Shown here: in pieces, positions 1 to 7,930 of the stretch
Layout: each line of letters opens with the position of its first letter
Position numbering within the stretch: position 1 is the first letter of the stretch
Assembly: GCF_030646115.1 (NCBI RefSeq)
Contig: NZ_JAUSMX010000015.1
Span: forward strand, 248,001-312,000
Length of the DNA: 64,000 nt
Source of the DNA: Fluviicoccus sp.
Lineage (GTDB): Bacteria; Pseudomonadota; Gammaproteobacteria; Pseudomonadales; Moraxellaceae
Reading direction: 5' to 3'
Program-made: the position numbers and the translations under genes
Notes under the pieces: model-generated
What the model saw: the letters and a program-made list of their open reading frames with translations, nothing else
Database searches by the model: none
What the model was told of the DNA's origin: nothing

Positions 1-6
1 TTACAT

Positions 7-1074
7 TCAGATGTCCAGAACCACGGCGCTCAGCGGTTCGCTGACGCAGATGCGGACCTGGGTGTTGGGGCTGCTGTCGATGGCCCCGGTAATCTTGTCA
101 CGCACCACACCGGACACCTTGGTGCAGCTGCACTGCTTGCAAACACCCATGCGGCAGCCGTAAGCGGGGCGTGCGCCACCGGCCTCGGCGCTTTCCAGCA
201 GCGTCGTCTTGGTATGCAGCATGGCTTGCTGGCTGCGGCGCAGCGTGATGGGCATGGCGTTGCCCACGGCGTCACTGGCCAGGCCCACCGGTCCGAACAG
301 TTCCTGCTTCAACTGTGCACTGATGCCCTTGGCGGCCCACAGGTCGGCGGCAGCTTTCATCAGGCCTTGCGGGCCGCAGATGAAGGCGGCGCGTTCAGCG
401 AAGTCGGCGCAGACATTGCTGAGTTGCTGTTCACTGAACTTGCCGCCCTCGCCGCTGCTGAACAGGGCGTAGTTCAGCTTCAGGCCGGGATGCTTCACCG
501 CCAGCTCCACCATTTCCTTGGCAAAGGCCAGGTCGTTTTCGGTATTGGCGTAGTAAACCACTGACACATCCAGCTCGGGACGGCGCTTCAGCGCTTCCAC
601 CAGCAGGCTGTACACCGGGGTGACACCGCTGCCGCCGGCAATCAGCAACATCTTGGCGCACAGGGCTTCCGGCAGCACGAAGTCACCGGAGGCTTCGCCA
701 AGCTCAATCAGGTCGCCCACAGCCAGATGGTCATGCAGCCAGTTGGACACCTTGCCGTTGGGCTGGCGCTTGACGCCGATCTCCAGCAGGCCGTCGGTCG
801 GTTCGCTCACCAGGCTGTAGCAGCGCTCGTGGAAGATGCCGTCGATCTGCACCCGCACCGGCATGAACTGGCCGGCGGCAAAACCCTGCCAGTTGGCGTT
901 GGGGCGGAACACGAAGCGCTTGATGTCCGGAGTTTCCTGGGAGATGGAGACCACTTCAGCCAACACGCGGTTGACGGCCAGCATCGGGTCGACATGCGAG
1001 AACACGAAATCCAGCCAGTCTTCACGTACGAATTTACCGGCGAGCTTTTTTGCGATGGGGCTGAAACTGGTCAT
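7..1074 (-). CDS. Ferredoxin reductase with C-terminal 2Fe-2S domain (desaturase electron donor)
   Basis: This is a flavodoxin/ferredoxin-NADP reductase-type protein fused to a plant-type 2Fe-2S ferredoxin domain. It should pass electrons from NAD(P)H through FAD and the iron-sulfur cluster to a membrane fatty-acid desaturase. Visible motifs are RCYSLVSEP (FAD), GGSGVTP (nicotinamide nucleotide) and the C-terminal cysteine cluster CRMGVCKQCSC followed by a distal Cys in RICVSEP. The ORF opens at 1116, but I choose the ATG at 1074 (355 aa). It has AGGAG just upstream, and the 1116 ATG overlaps the -10 box of the likely promoter. It is divergent from a DesT/FabR-type TetR gene, as PA4889 is next to desT in Pseudomonas. 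The cognate desaturase, if present, would lie left of the window. A paralogue is at 9249-10337. Confidence 0.9.
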   Translation of the reverse strand: MTSFSPIAKKLAGKFVREDWLDFVFSHVDPMLAVNRVLAEVVSISQETPDIKRFVFRPNANWQGFAAGQFMPVRVQIDGIFHERCYSLVSEPTDGLLEIGVKRQPNGKVSNWLHDHLAVGDLIELGEASGDFVLPEALCAKMLLIAGGSGVTPVYSLLVEALKRRPELDVSVVYYANTENDLAFAKEMVELAVKHPGLKLNYALFSSGEGGKFSEQQLSNVCADFAERAAFICGPQGLMKAAADLWAAKGISAQLKQELFGPVGLASDAVGNAMPITLRRSQQAMLHTKTTLLESAEAGGARPAYGCRMGVCKQCSCTKVSGVVRDKITGAIDSSPNTQVRICVSEPLSAVVLDI

Positions 1075-1114
1075 GGTCAGGCTCCTGTGTGCCTTGGTGA
1101 ACGTCTGTACACTC

Positions 1115-1154
1115 ATAATAGCGGATTATTGATTTGAGTCAACATGTGTTCACT
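1115..1154 (-). promoter_or_regulatory. Sigma70 promoter with DesT/FabR-like operator over the -35
   Basis: On the minus strand TTGACT (1142-1137), a 16-bp spacer and TATTAT (1120-1115) form a good promoter for the reductase gene. The -35 lies inside an imperfect 18-bp palindrome at 1137-1154, AGTCAACATGTGTTCACT, with half-site TGTTSACT. From memory this resembles the DesT palindrome upstream of the Pseudomonas desCB operon. Binding there would block RNA polymerase. The match of palindrome, promoter and divergent TetR gene is seen directly; the repressor assignment is inferred. Confidence 0.7.
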
Positions 1155-1340
1155 AAATTTTTTCACCTTTCGTCGCCTTCAACTACGCGCGACGCGCGTG
1201 CGAAAGGCAACCTTTTGTATTTGTTGTAATAATACAAAAACACCCGGCACAAACGAGTGAACAAACACCAGTACGCTGGTGACCATCTGTCGGCTGACCC
1301 GACCGTTCACCCTTCCCACCTCCCCAAAATCTGACAGTTT

Positions 1341-1369
1341 TGCTAAGATATGGTGAACAATTGTTGGCT
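1341..1369 (+). promoter_or_regulatory. Extended -10 promoter and second DesT-like operator
   Basis: TGCTAAGAT (1341-1349) reads as an extended -10 (TGnTAAGAT). It is followed at once by the palindrome GGTGAACAATTGTTGGCT (1352-1369). This shares the layout RGTSAACA-N2-TGTTSRCT with the site at 1137-1154. The operator would cover the transcription start of the TetR gene, which suggests autoregulation. It also argues against starting the TetR CDS at 1340. Confidence 0.55.
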
Positions 1370-1381
1370 GATTTGACGACC

Positions 1382-2035
1382 ATGAGTGCTCGTGACGAAC
1401 GCAAGCAGCAAACCCGGCAGACCCTGCTGGACGCCACCCTGAAACTGATGCAGGAAGGGCGTGGCTTTGTCAGCGTCAGCCTGCGCGAAGTAACGCGCGA
1501 GGCCGGTGTGGTGCCGACCGCCTTTTACCGGCATTTCCGGGACATGGACGAGCTGGGGCTGGCGCTGGTGGACGATGTGTCCCTGAGCCTGCGCAAGATG
1601 CTGCGCGAAGAGCGGGTGAAGGCGAAGGGCGCTGGGCATATTGCGCTGCAAAGCTCGGTGATGATGTTCCTGCTGTATGTGCGCCAGGAGTCGCAAAAGT
1701 TTGAGTTCCTGGTGCGTGAGCGCATGGGCGGTTCGCCGAAGGTGCGTGAAGCCGTGCAGCGGGAGATCCGGCATTTTGTGACCGATCTGGCCAATGATTT
1801 CCGCCTGTTTCCGGAGATGCAGAACCTGCCGAGCGATGATCTGGAGATGATTGCGGATCTGGTGATCAATACCGCGATCAACTGGAGCGGGGAGATTCTG
1901 GCGCTGGCGTCGGACCAGGTGCGGTTGCAGTATGAGTTGAGCATGCGGGCGGTGAAGCAGTTGCGGCTGATTTTTGTGGGGGCGAGGCATTGGAAGGTGA
2001 CGGAGGCGGCGGGGGTGATGGGGACGGCGGCGTAG
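1382..2035 (+). CDS. TetR-family repressor, DesT/FabR-like
   Basis: This is a TetR-family regulator of about 217 aa when started at the ATG at 1382 (MSARDERKQQTRQ). The N-terminal helix-turn-helix carries SLREVTREAGVVPTAFYRHFRDMDELGLALVDD. That sequence is characteristic of FabR and DesT, which sense the ratio of saturated to unsaturated acyl-CoA and repress desaturase genes. It is divergent from a desaturase-type ferredoxin reductase, and two similar palindromes lie between them. The ORF track starts it at 1340, but that start lies before a candidate promoter and operator. No strong ribosome binding site precedes either start. The paralogue at 10506 has a similar recognition helix but a different operator candidate. 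Confidence 0.88.
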   Translation: MSARDERKQQTRQTLLDATLKLMQEGRGFVSVSLREVTREAGVVPTAFYRHFRDMDELGLALVDDVSLSLRKMLREERVKAKGAGHIALQSSVMMFLLYVRQESQKFEFLVRERMGGSPKVREAVQREIRHFVTDLANDFRLFPEMQNLPSDDLEMIADLVINTAINWSGEILALASDQVRLQYELSMRAVKQLRLIFVGARHWKVTEAAGVMGTAA

Positions 2036-2093
2036 GGCGTTTTCTCTGCGTCAGTTGTCAGGGTGTCTCATTGGATTTGTTCATAGCTTTTGC

Positions 2094-2251
2094 CACCGGC
2101 ATCCGCCTGCCGCGGGCCTCCCTTTTGACTCGCCAAAAGGAAGCAAAAGCGAGTCCTGCGCCAAAACTCGCGATGGGCTGGTTCGCTACCGATCCTCTGC
2201 CCTTCCATCTCGTTGTTTCAGGCCGCGCTGCTCGGACAGTTGGCTGCGGAC
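2094..2251 (+). repeat. Interspersed repeat, copy 1 (about 157 bp)
   Basis: This non-coding stretch matches 7931-8087 along its length with scattered differences. Shared blocks include TCCGCCTGCCGCGGGCC, a variable small hairpin (CTTTTGACTCGCCAAAAG here), CTGCGCCAAA.CTCGCG and a terminal GGCT.CGGAC. Both copies are on the same strand and lie at the 3' side of genes. The hairpin arms differ between copies but keep pairing, which suggests the RNA or DNA hairpin is maintained. Confidence 0.8.
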
Positions 2252-2285
2252 GGCATGGGTAAAGCAGGAGGGGTTTAGCTTCTGT

Positions 2286-3707
2286 CTACTCCGCCACCAC
2301 CCTCACCACCGTCCGATCCTGCAAGTCCACCGCCAGTAACGCCGTGCCATCCGCCCCGGCTACCAGCCGTTCCACGCACGCCCCTTCCACGCGGTACGCA
2401 CGCCCCGGTTGCAAACGCCCAATGGCCAGCGTTGTCCGTTGCGGCCCTTCCCCGGCGCGCAGCACCAGATCCAGCCCGCTGCCGTCACTCACCGCCCGCG
2501 CCACCAGCACCGCCGGATAGGCCGCCTCGGTCAGCAGCGGCCCCTGCCGCCATGCCTCGGGAATGTTGCCGTTGATCAGATCGCTCATGCCCTGCGCCCG
2601 GCCAAAGCGTGCCATGGCGTAAATGCCGTTGCCCATCACCGAAATGCCGTGGAAACGCCGTGCGCCGCCTTTCCAGGTCACTTCCTTCAGTTCTTCCAGC
2701 GAGTTCTGGAAAGCCATGGCGGCGTCTTCGTCCCCCATTTCGCGGGCGGTGTGCGTGAGCATGGCGCGAGTGAAGGTGTCGCCGCGCGCCAGGTTGTAGT
2801 TGCCGAAATCAACCCGGTCCCACAGCTGTCCCTTCAATTGCGGATGCTTGTGGTCAAAATGGATATGGCAGTCGCGCACCACATGCCAGGTGTCGCGCGC
2901 CAGTTCCGGCATGGCCGGGCTTAGCCAGAACGCCATGACGGCGTCATAGGCAATGGTGGACGGCAAAATGGGGATTTTCGTGTTTTCGATCCGCCCCGAG
3001 ACAAAGCGGCCGTTGGTCCTTAACCAGCCGTCGCGGTCATAGACCTCGCGCACCCGCGTCACCAGATCGCCGGTCATGGCGGTGCCGTGCAGGCGGTCGT
3101 GCATGATCAGCGAGTTGAAGGCGAAAGTGTTGCACAGGGGATAGATCAGGTGCGGTTCGCAGGGGTATTGCGGACTGTCCGGCCGCAGCCGCATGTTGAA
3201 TTCAATGGCTCCGGCCAAACTCCCGAAATCGTATTCGTAACGCTGCTTGTCGTTCCAGCACAGGGTCAGTGCGCCGGGTTCGCTGAAGCGGCGGTCGTCA
3301 TTCAGTGTTTCGTACAGGCCCACCATCACCCCGAAATAGGCCGAGTACATGACGTTGTTGAGGGCAATGGGGTCGGGATTCCAGCGGCCGTAACCGACCA
3401 GGTTTTCATAAGCCCAGTAACGCCACACCTTGCGATGGCACATCTTGACGATGACGTTGCGCTGCGCCTCGGCCAGATAGCCGGTAAAAGCCGGGGTGCG
3501 CGTGAGCTGCGACAAGGCCAGCGCGTAGCTGAGGCTGTTGAGCTGGTAACGCAACGCCGAACCTCCCAGTTGCTCGATATGATCGTACCCTTCCCACTGG
3601 TCCACAGGCTGCAGTGACAGGTCCAGCAGGTAACGCATGATGCCCAGGTCGTCATCGGACGCTTCAACCACGGGCGGCAGGGAGGCGGTTGTCATCGGCT
3701 TAGTCAT
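2286..3707 (-). CDS. Linalool dehydratase/isomerase-family protein
   Basis: The 473-aa product resembles linalool dehydratase-isomerase (Ldi) of Castellaniella, an (alpha/alpha)6-barrel enzyme that interconverts linalool, myrcene and geraniol. Supporting blocks are KMCHRKVW..W (about 88-98), DPIALNNVMY (112-121), CEPHLIYPLCN (183-193) and MHDRLHGT (202-209). Both cysteines that flank the Ldi active site (C171/C180 in Ldi) appear here as C183 and C192. The position equivalent to the Ldi catalytic His129 looks like Tyr in the block MYSAYFGVM. No signal peptide is apparent, whereas Ldi is periplasmic. The start overlaps the end of the upstream membrane-protein gene by 8 bp, so the two are probably translationally coupled. 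Family membership is fairly secure; the substrate is unknown and may not be a terpene. Confidence 0.65.
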   Translation of the reverse strand: MTKPMTTASLPPVVEASDDDLGIMRYLLDLSLQPVDQWEGYDHIEQLGGSALRYQLNSLSYALALSQLTRTPAFTGYLAEAQRNVIVKMCHRKVWRYWAYENLVGYGRWNPDPIALNNVMYSAYFGVMVGLYETLNDDRRFSEPGALTLCWNDKQRYEYDFGSLAGAIEFNMRLRPDSPQYPCEPHLIYPLCNTFAFNSLIMHDRLHGTAMTGDLVTRVREVYDRDGWLRTNGRFVSGRIENTKIPILPSTIAYDAVMAFWLSPAMPELARDTWHVVRDCHIHFDHKHPQLKGQLWDRVDFGNYNLARGDTFTRAMLTHTAREMGDEDAAMAFQNSLEELKEVTWKGGARRFHGISVMGNGIYAMARFGRAQGMSDLINGNIPEAWRQGPLLTEAAYPAVLVARAVSDGSGLDLVLRAGEGPQRTTLAIGRLQPGRAYRVEGACVERLVAGADGTALLAVDLQDRTVVRVVAE

Positions 3708-4347
3708 CCAGGGGCAGGGGTTGCAGGGCGGGTTGGGGCTGGCCGGCCCAGGCGACCAACAGACCGGCGGCCAGCGTCAGCAGGCCGCCGCCGTGGAACA
3801 GCAGTTGCGGGTCGAGGGCCAGACTCAGGTGGTGGTGGTCATGGTGCGTATGCTGACGGCCGGCCAGCGCCACATCCTGCCCCTGCATCACGAACAGCTC
3901 GAACAGGTGCATGTCGGCTACGCCCAGCACCACCCAGACCATGCCGGTGAAATAGAGGGTCGAACCCACGGGATGGGACACCCCGCCTTCACTGTCACGT
4001 GTTCGGGGACGCAGCAGCCACAGCGCGGCGGCGGCATAGATCAGCGTGCGCAGCTGCCACTGCGCGGTTTCCGCCGTGCTGACGATGAATCCGGCCTGCA
4101 CCAGCCCGAAGACAGCAGCCAGATAAACCACCATGCCAATCAGCAGGCCGCCGGCCGGGGTGCGGTACAGGGGCATGGGCGGCAGGACCGGCGCCGGAAC
4201 AGGAAGCGGCAACGGGGCCTGCCCCGGCTCGCCGCGACGGGCGACGGGGGCAAAGAGCACCGGCGGCTTGACCTTCTGGAAGGTCAGGCGCAGCCACAAC
4301 CAACGCAGGAGGGTGATGAACAGGCCGAGGGCGACGCAGCAGGCCAT
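3700..4347 (-). CDS. Multi-pass membrane protein, His-rich loop
   Basis: This 215-aa protein of unknown function has about five hydrophobic segments: at the N-terminus, after a Pro-rich loop, at LIYAAAALWLL, at STLYFTGMVWVVLGVADMHLF, and near the C-terminus (GGLLTLAAGLLVAW). Between the last two lies the histidine-rich sequence RQHTHHDHHH, a possible metal-binding loop. A GGAG sits upstream of the ATG. The gene overlaps the following linalool dehydratase/isomerase-like gene by 8 bp, which suggests stoichiometric co-expression and perhaps a membrane partner. I cannot assign a family. Confidence 0.7.
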   Translation of the reverse strand: MACCVALGLFITLLRWLWLRLTFQKVKPPVLFAPVARRGEPGQAPLPLPVPAPVLPPMPLYRTPAGGLLIGMVVYLAAVFGLVQAGFIVSTAETAQWQLRTLIYAAAALWLLRPRTRDSEGGVSHPVGSTLYFTGMVWVVLGVADMHLFELFVMQGQDVALAGRQHTHHDHHHLSLALDPQLLFHGGGLLTLAAGLLVAWAGQPQPALQPLPLDD

Positions 4348-4489
4348 GGTCCGGCTCCGGGCTGAGTGATGGGGGAAAATGGCCTCATCACGAGCATGCG
4401 GGAAATCCGGCCATCTGCCTATCAGTTTTGCCGAAGACGGGAAAAATGCAAATGGGATTGGCGGCCAATCCGTGGCCGGATGTCACACC

Positions 4490-5275
4490 TTACTTGAACG
4501 GATTGAATGTCTTCCCCAGCAAATACCGCACCGACTCCGGCACCGGCCGCATGCTGGCGGCAATGGCCTTGTTCACCTTGCCCGGCACGCAGAACGGCTT
4601 GCCTTTCATCACTGCCTCGTAACCCTCCTTCACCACCTCTTCCGGCTGCTGCCACAGGAAATCCGGGAACTTGTTGGTGGTGTCGCGGGTGCCCATCACA
4701 TCGTGGAATTCGCTCCAGGTGAAACCGGGGCACAGAGCGGTGACATGCACGCCGTACGGCTTCAACTCCATATCCAGCGACTGCGAGATGTTCAGTACAT
4801 AGCTCTTGATGCCGGTGTAAAGCAGGCTTTCACCCGGTGGCGCGAAGGCGGCAATCGACGACAGGTTGATGATGCGGCCCCAGCCGCGCGCCTTCATGCC
4901 GGGCGCCACGCGGTGCGCCAGTTCGGTGACGGCGGTGATCATCAACTGGATTTCCCCGGCCAGCTCCTTCCACGGTGCATCCACGAATTTGCTCTTGCCG
5001 GAGAGCCCGGCGTTGTTGACCAGGAAGTCGATGGTCAGGCCCTGACGGTCGGCAAAGTCGATGATGGCGGCCGGGGCGGCGGGATCGGTGAGGTCGGCGG
5101 CAAACACATCGCAGCGGATGCCGTGGGCGGCGGTCAGCTCCTGCGCCAGTTCGCGCAGGCGTTCTTCACGGCGGGCGACCAGCAACAGGTTGTAGCCTTC
5201 AGCGGCCAGAAAACGGGCGAAGGTGGCGCCGATACCGGCTGAGGCGCCGGTGATGAGGGCGGTGCGTTGGGACAT
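4490..5275 (-). CDS. Short-chain dehydrogenase/reductase
   Basis: This is a classical SDR of 261 aa that uses NAD(P)H for oxidoreduction of an alcohol/ketone substrate. It shows the glycine motif TGASAGIG (about 8-15), NNAG (about 88), the catalytic Ser in NLSSIAAF and the catalytic YxxxK as YTGIK. The start is supported by AGGAG upstream. The subgroup resembles the long-substrate, lipid-associated SDRs (DltE/YqjQ-like). A relative is at 46829-47620. The substrate is not predictable from sequence alone. Confidence 0.9.
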   Translation of the reverse strand: MSQRTALITGASAGIGATFARFLAAEGYNLLLVARREERLRELAQELTAAHGIRCDVFAADLTDPAAPAAIIDFADRQGLTIDFLVNNAGLSGKSKFVDAPWKELAGEIQLMITAVTELAHRVAPGMKARGWGRIINLSSIAAFAPPGESLLYTGIKSYVLNISQSLDMELKPYGVHVTALCPGFTWSEFHDVMGTRDTTNKFPDFLWQQPEEVVKEGYEAVMKGKPFCVPGKVNKAIAASMRPVPESVRYLLGKTFNPFK

Positions 5276-5312
5276 GGGATGACTCCTGGAAAGTGACGGT
5301 TCGGTAGTGGGG

Positions 5313-5894
5313 TTAGCCCTGGCGCAGGCCGGGCACTTCCTTGCTCAGGTTGAAGGAACGGCGCGGCTTGCCGATGTCGCCGCGGTAAGGGCCGCCGGGA
5401 CCGGTCAGCAGGAACGGCAAGGGGGTGCGGCGCTGGTTGTCGGTAAAGCCCCAGGTGCCGATGCCAAGATAGACGCCCGCCTCCACCCGCCGGAGTTCAT
5501 CGACCATATGGATGTCGCCGCAACGGGACTGGAAGGCCCGGTAAACCAGGGTATAGGCCGGTTTGCCGTCGTACCGGGACGGGGCGATCAGCGTCTGCAT
5601 GGGGAAATGCTGAACGGTGCGGCCGCGCAATTGAAAGGTGTTGTAGCCCCGGCCCTGCGTCTCGCTGACCGGACGGAAGGCCTTGCACAGCCAGACGCCC
5701 AGCAGGAAGGGATTGTAGACCGCCGCATAACCGGCCACGGTGGCGGCCAGCGACGGCTGCTTCAGCAACTGCGCGGCAAATTCCCCGTTCATCTCGGTCA
5801 GGGCAGGCGCTTCCAAGCGGCTAAACAGCGCCATCAGTTCGGGGACGGCCATCTGCCGGATGGCGGCGACGGTGGGCAGGTCGGTGGATGACAT
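5313..5894 (-). CDS. Conserved protein of unknown function, DUF4334-like
   Basis: The ORF opens at 6029, but the region before 5894 contains the promoter and operators of the divergent TetR gene. I therefore start at the ATG at 5894 (MSSTDLPTVAAIRQM, 193 aa). The protein is soluble, with conserved-looking blocks MNGEFAAQLL, FLLGVWLCKAF, PSRYDGKPAYTLVYRAF and VYLGIGTWGFT. The layout is reminiscent of GXWXG/DUF4334 proteins, but this is a weak resemblance. Two copies of the operator CTTGAAY-N3-ATTCAAG precede it, so it is probably the main target of the TetR repressor at 5992. It may bind or modify a lipid-like ligand, which is only inference. Confidence 0.7.
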   Translation of the reverse strand: MSSTDLPTVAAIRQMAVPELMALFSRLEAPALTEMNGEFAAQLLKQPSLAATVAGYAAVYNPFLLGVWLCKAFRPVSETQGRGYNTFQLRGRTVQHFPMQTLIAPSRYDGKPAYTLVYRAFQSRCGDIHMVDELRRVEAGVYLGIGTWGFTDNQRRTPLPFLLTGPGGPYRGDIGKPRRSFNLSKEVPGLRQG

Positions 5895-5908
5895 GGGCGG
5901 GACACCTT

Positions 5909-5960
5909 CTTGAACGGGATTCAAGGTTGAAAGACTAGCATATCTTGAATACAATTCAAG
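5909..5960. promoter_or_regulatory. Two TetR operators in a divergent promoter
   Basis: Two near-identical inverted repeats lie between the divergent genes: CTTGAACGGGATTCAAG (5909-5925) and CTTGAATACAATTCAAG (5944-5960). Both have a 7-3-7 layout, and the second is perfect. Towards the TetR gene, TTGAAA (5927-5932), a 17-bp spacer and TACAAT (5950-5955) form a promoter whose -10 is inside operator 2. Operator 1 sits in the 5' leader of the minus-strand gene. This is a typical layout for a TetR repressor controlling itself and its neighbour. Confidence 0.8.
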
Positions 5961-5991
5961 AACCTTCCATCCCCTTTTCCGGAATTCCTCC

Positions 5992-6561
5992 ATGGCCCGC
6001 AACAAGCGTGATATCGACCGCCAGTCCAAGCAGGATGAGATCGTGGCCGTGGCCCGGCGGTTGTTTCTGGAGGAAGGCTACGAGGCGGCATCGATGGCGC
6101 GGGTGGCGCGGGAAGCCGGGGTGGCCGCCAATACCCTCTACTGGTATTTCACCGACAAGGATGCCTTGCTGATTGCGGTGCTGAACGGGCTGGTATTGGA
6201 AGCGCTGGCCGCCCATGCCGGGGTGCAGGCGATGCCGCTGAAGGAACAGCTGTTATGGCTGATTGCCCGCTTCGAACAGGCTCACCGGCTGGTGCTGACG
6301 GTGCATGCGCGGCTGGAAGCGTCAGAATCGGTGCGAACCTGGCATGACCAGTTCCACGGCATGCTGGAAGGGATGGTGATCGGGCAACTGACGGCGCGGG
6401 GGATGGCGGCTGAAGAAGCGACCATCACCGCCACCGCGGGCATGTTTATCGTGGAAGGCCTGCTGTCGCACCCGCATACGGCGCGGCAGCGGGAACAGGT
6501 GATTGCCTGGCTGGCGGGGCGTAGTGACGATGCGAAACTGATCACACTTCAGGGCAACTGA
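5992..6561 (+). CDS. TetR/AcrR-family transcriptional regulator
   Basis: This 189-aa regulator has an N-terminal TetR helix-turn-helix: ARRLFLEEGYEAASMARVAREAGVAANTLYWYFTDKDALL. The C-terminal ligand domain is not assignable. It is divergent from the DUF4334-like gene at 5313-5894, with two shared 7-3-7 inverted repeats between them. The recognition helix (VAANTLYWYF) differs from the two DesT-like proteins in this window, in line with its different operator. Confidence 0.9.
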   Translation: MARNKRDIDRQSKQDEIVAVARRLFLEEGYEAASMARVAREAGVAANTLYWYFTDKDALLIAVLNGLVLEALAAHAGVQAMPLKEQLLWLIARFEQAHRLVLTVHARLEASESVRTWHDQFHGMLEGMVIGQLTARGMAAEEATITATAGMFIVEGLLSHPHTARQREQVIAWLAGRSDDAKLITLQGN

Positions 6562-6659
6562 CTGTCACATATATTGTCGCCCTGACTCTGGTCTGGCAGT
6601 ATCAGCCTCGCGGATCATCCGCGTTACAAAAAACATACCATTTCTCAAGGAGTGAATAC

Positions 6660-6920
6660 ATGTCCGGCATACCCATGGTGATTTTCATCAGCGGTCTGGT
6701 TATCCTGTTCGTTTACAGTCTGATCAATCTGATTCAGGCATTCAAGGCATCTATTCTGTGGGGGCTGGGCTCGCTGTTTGTGCCCTTCGTCCTGTACATT
6801 TTCGTGGGCATGCACTGGCAAACCACCAAACGCCCCTTCCTCATGAGCCTGGCCGGTGCCGGCCTGATGGTGCTCAGTGCACTGATCGCGGCGATGACCG
6901 GCTCCGGTTCCGCAAGCTGA
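6660..6920 (+). CDS. Small membrane protein
   Basis: This 86-aa protein has hydrophobic segments at about 5-27, 33-52 and 61-80, and a short Ser/Gly C-terminus. It is preceded by a strong AAGGAG ribosome binding site 8 nt before the ATG, which makes it a convincing gene despite its size. A short perfect palindrome, CGCGGATCATCCGCG, lies in the leader at 6609-6623. It stands alone between the TetR gene and convergent aroE. Function unknown. Confidence 0.75.
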   Translation: MSGIPMVIFISGLVILFVYSLINLIQAFKASILWGLGSLFVPFVLYIFVGMHWQTTKRPFLMSLAGAGLMVLSALIAAMTGSGSAS

Positions 6921-6946
6921 TTCAGGGGATAACGGGGTGAGCACCC

Positions 6947-7777
6947 TCACCCCTTCGCCACCAACTCCCGCATCATCGCCAGCACCGGCGCGGTTTCCGG
7001 TCGCACGTGCCGCCAGATGTAGAAACTCTCCGCCGCCTGCTCCACCAGCATCCCCAGCCCATCGCTGACCTGAGCCGCGCCCTGCGCCCGCGCCCAAGCC
7101 ATGAACGGCAGTTCGCCCTTGCCGTAGGCCATGTCATAGGCGCAGGCGCATTCGGCCAGGATACCGGCAGGCACCGGCGGCAGTTCGCCGCTGAGCGAGG
7201 CCGACGAGCCGTTGATGAGGATATCGACACTGCCCGCCGGGATGTCTTCGTAACGCGCCGCCGCCACATCTCCGTCCCCCTTGAACAGATCCGCCAGCGT
7301 TTCCGCCTTCTCCGGCGTGCGGTTAACAATGTGCAGAGAAGCGATGCCCGCCGCCAGCAGCGGTCCGATGACACCACGCACCGCGCCACCCGCGCCGATG
7401 ATCAGCACCCGCTTCCCTTCCAGAGTCCAGCCGTGGTTTTGCGTCATGTCGCGGACGATGCCGATGCCGTCGGTGTTGTCGCCATAGATGCGGTCGTCCT
7501 TGCCGCGCATCAGGGTGTTGACCGCCCCGGCCTGTCTGGCGCGCTTCGAGAGTACTTCGCTGAGGGCGTAGGCCTGCTCCTTGAACGGCAGGGTGACGTT
7601 GAGGCCGCGGCCACCGTCAGCGAAAAATTGCGTGACGAAGGGGGTGAAGCTGTCGAGCGGCCCAAGCAGGGCCTCGTAGCTGAGGTCCTGGCCGGTCTGC
7701 TCGGCGAAGGTGCGGTGGATGATCGGGGATCGACTGTGGGCGATGGGGTTGCCGATGACGGCGTAGCGGTCGGTCAT
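6947..7777 (-). CDS. aroE: Shikimate dehydrogenase
   Basis: This enzyme reduces 3-dehydroshikimate to shikimate with NADPH in aromatic amino-acid biosynthesis. The 276-aa length is normal (E. coli 272). Diagnostic blocks are VIGNPIAHSRSP at the N-terminus, NVTLPFK with the catalytic Lys, AGAVNTL, NTDGIG with the catalytic Asp, and the NADP motif IGAGGAVRGV followed by VNRTPEKA. It is not obviously in an operon with its neighbours; a repeat-rich stretch lies upstream. Confidence 0.96.
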   Translation of the reverse strand: MTDRYAVIGNPIAHSRSPIIHRTFAEQTGQDLSYEALLGPLDSFTPFVTQFFADGGRGLNVTLPFKEQAYALSEVLSKRARQAGAVNTLMRGKDDRIYGDNTDGIGIVRDMTQNHGWTLEGKRVLIIGAGGAVRGVIGPLLAAGIASLHIVNRTPEKAETLADLFKGDGDVAAARYEDIPAGSVDILINGSSASLSGELPPVPAGILAECACAYDMAYGKGELPFMAWARAQGAAQVSDGLGMLVEQAAESFYIWRHVRPETAPVLAMMRELVAKG

Positions 7778-7852
7778 GTGGGGGGATTCGATATTTAGGG
7801 GGATTTGGGGGGAAGACTAGCGCAGTGCACAGAGGTCGCCAAGTGAAATGTA

Positions 7853-7911
7853 CTCCCTCTCCCCATGTGGGAGAGGGCCGGGGAGAGGGGTACGGAAAGT
7901 CGCCCGAACAC
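7853..7911 (+). repeat. CTCTCCC/GGGAGAG interspersed repeat, single copy
   Basis: This is a GC-rich element with internal inverted symmetry (CTCTCCCC...GGGAGAGG...GGGAGAGG) followed by the tail GGAAAGTCGC.CGAACAC. It matches 12959-13017 nearly base for base and 13041-13081 in reverse orientation. It lies directly beside copy 2 of the 157-bp repeat, within the 328-bp gene-free stretch 7778-8105. Confidence 0.8.
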
Positions 7912-7930
7912 CCCGCCCCTACACTTGACG

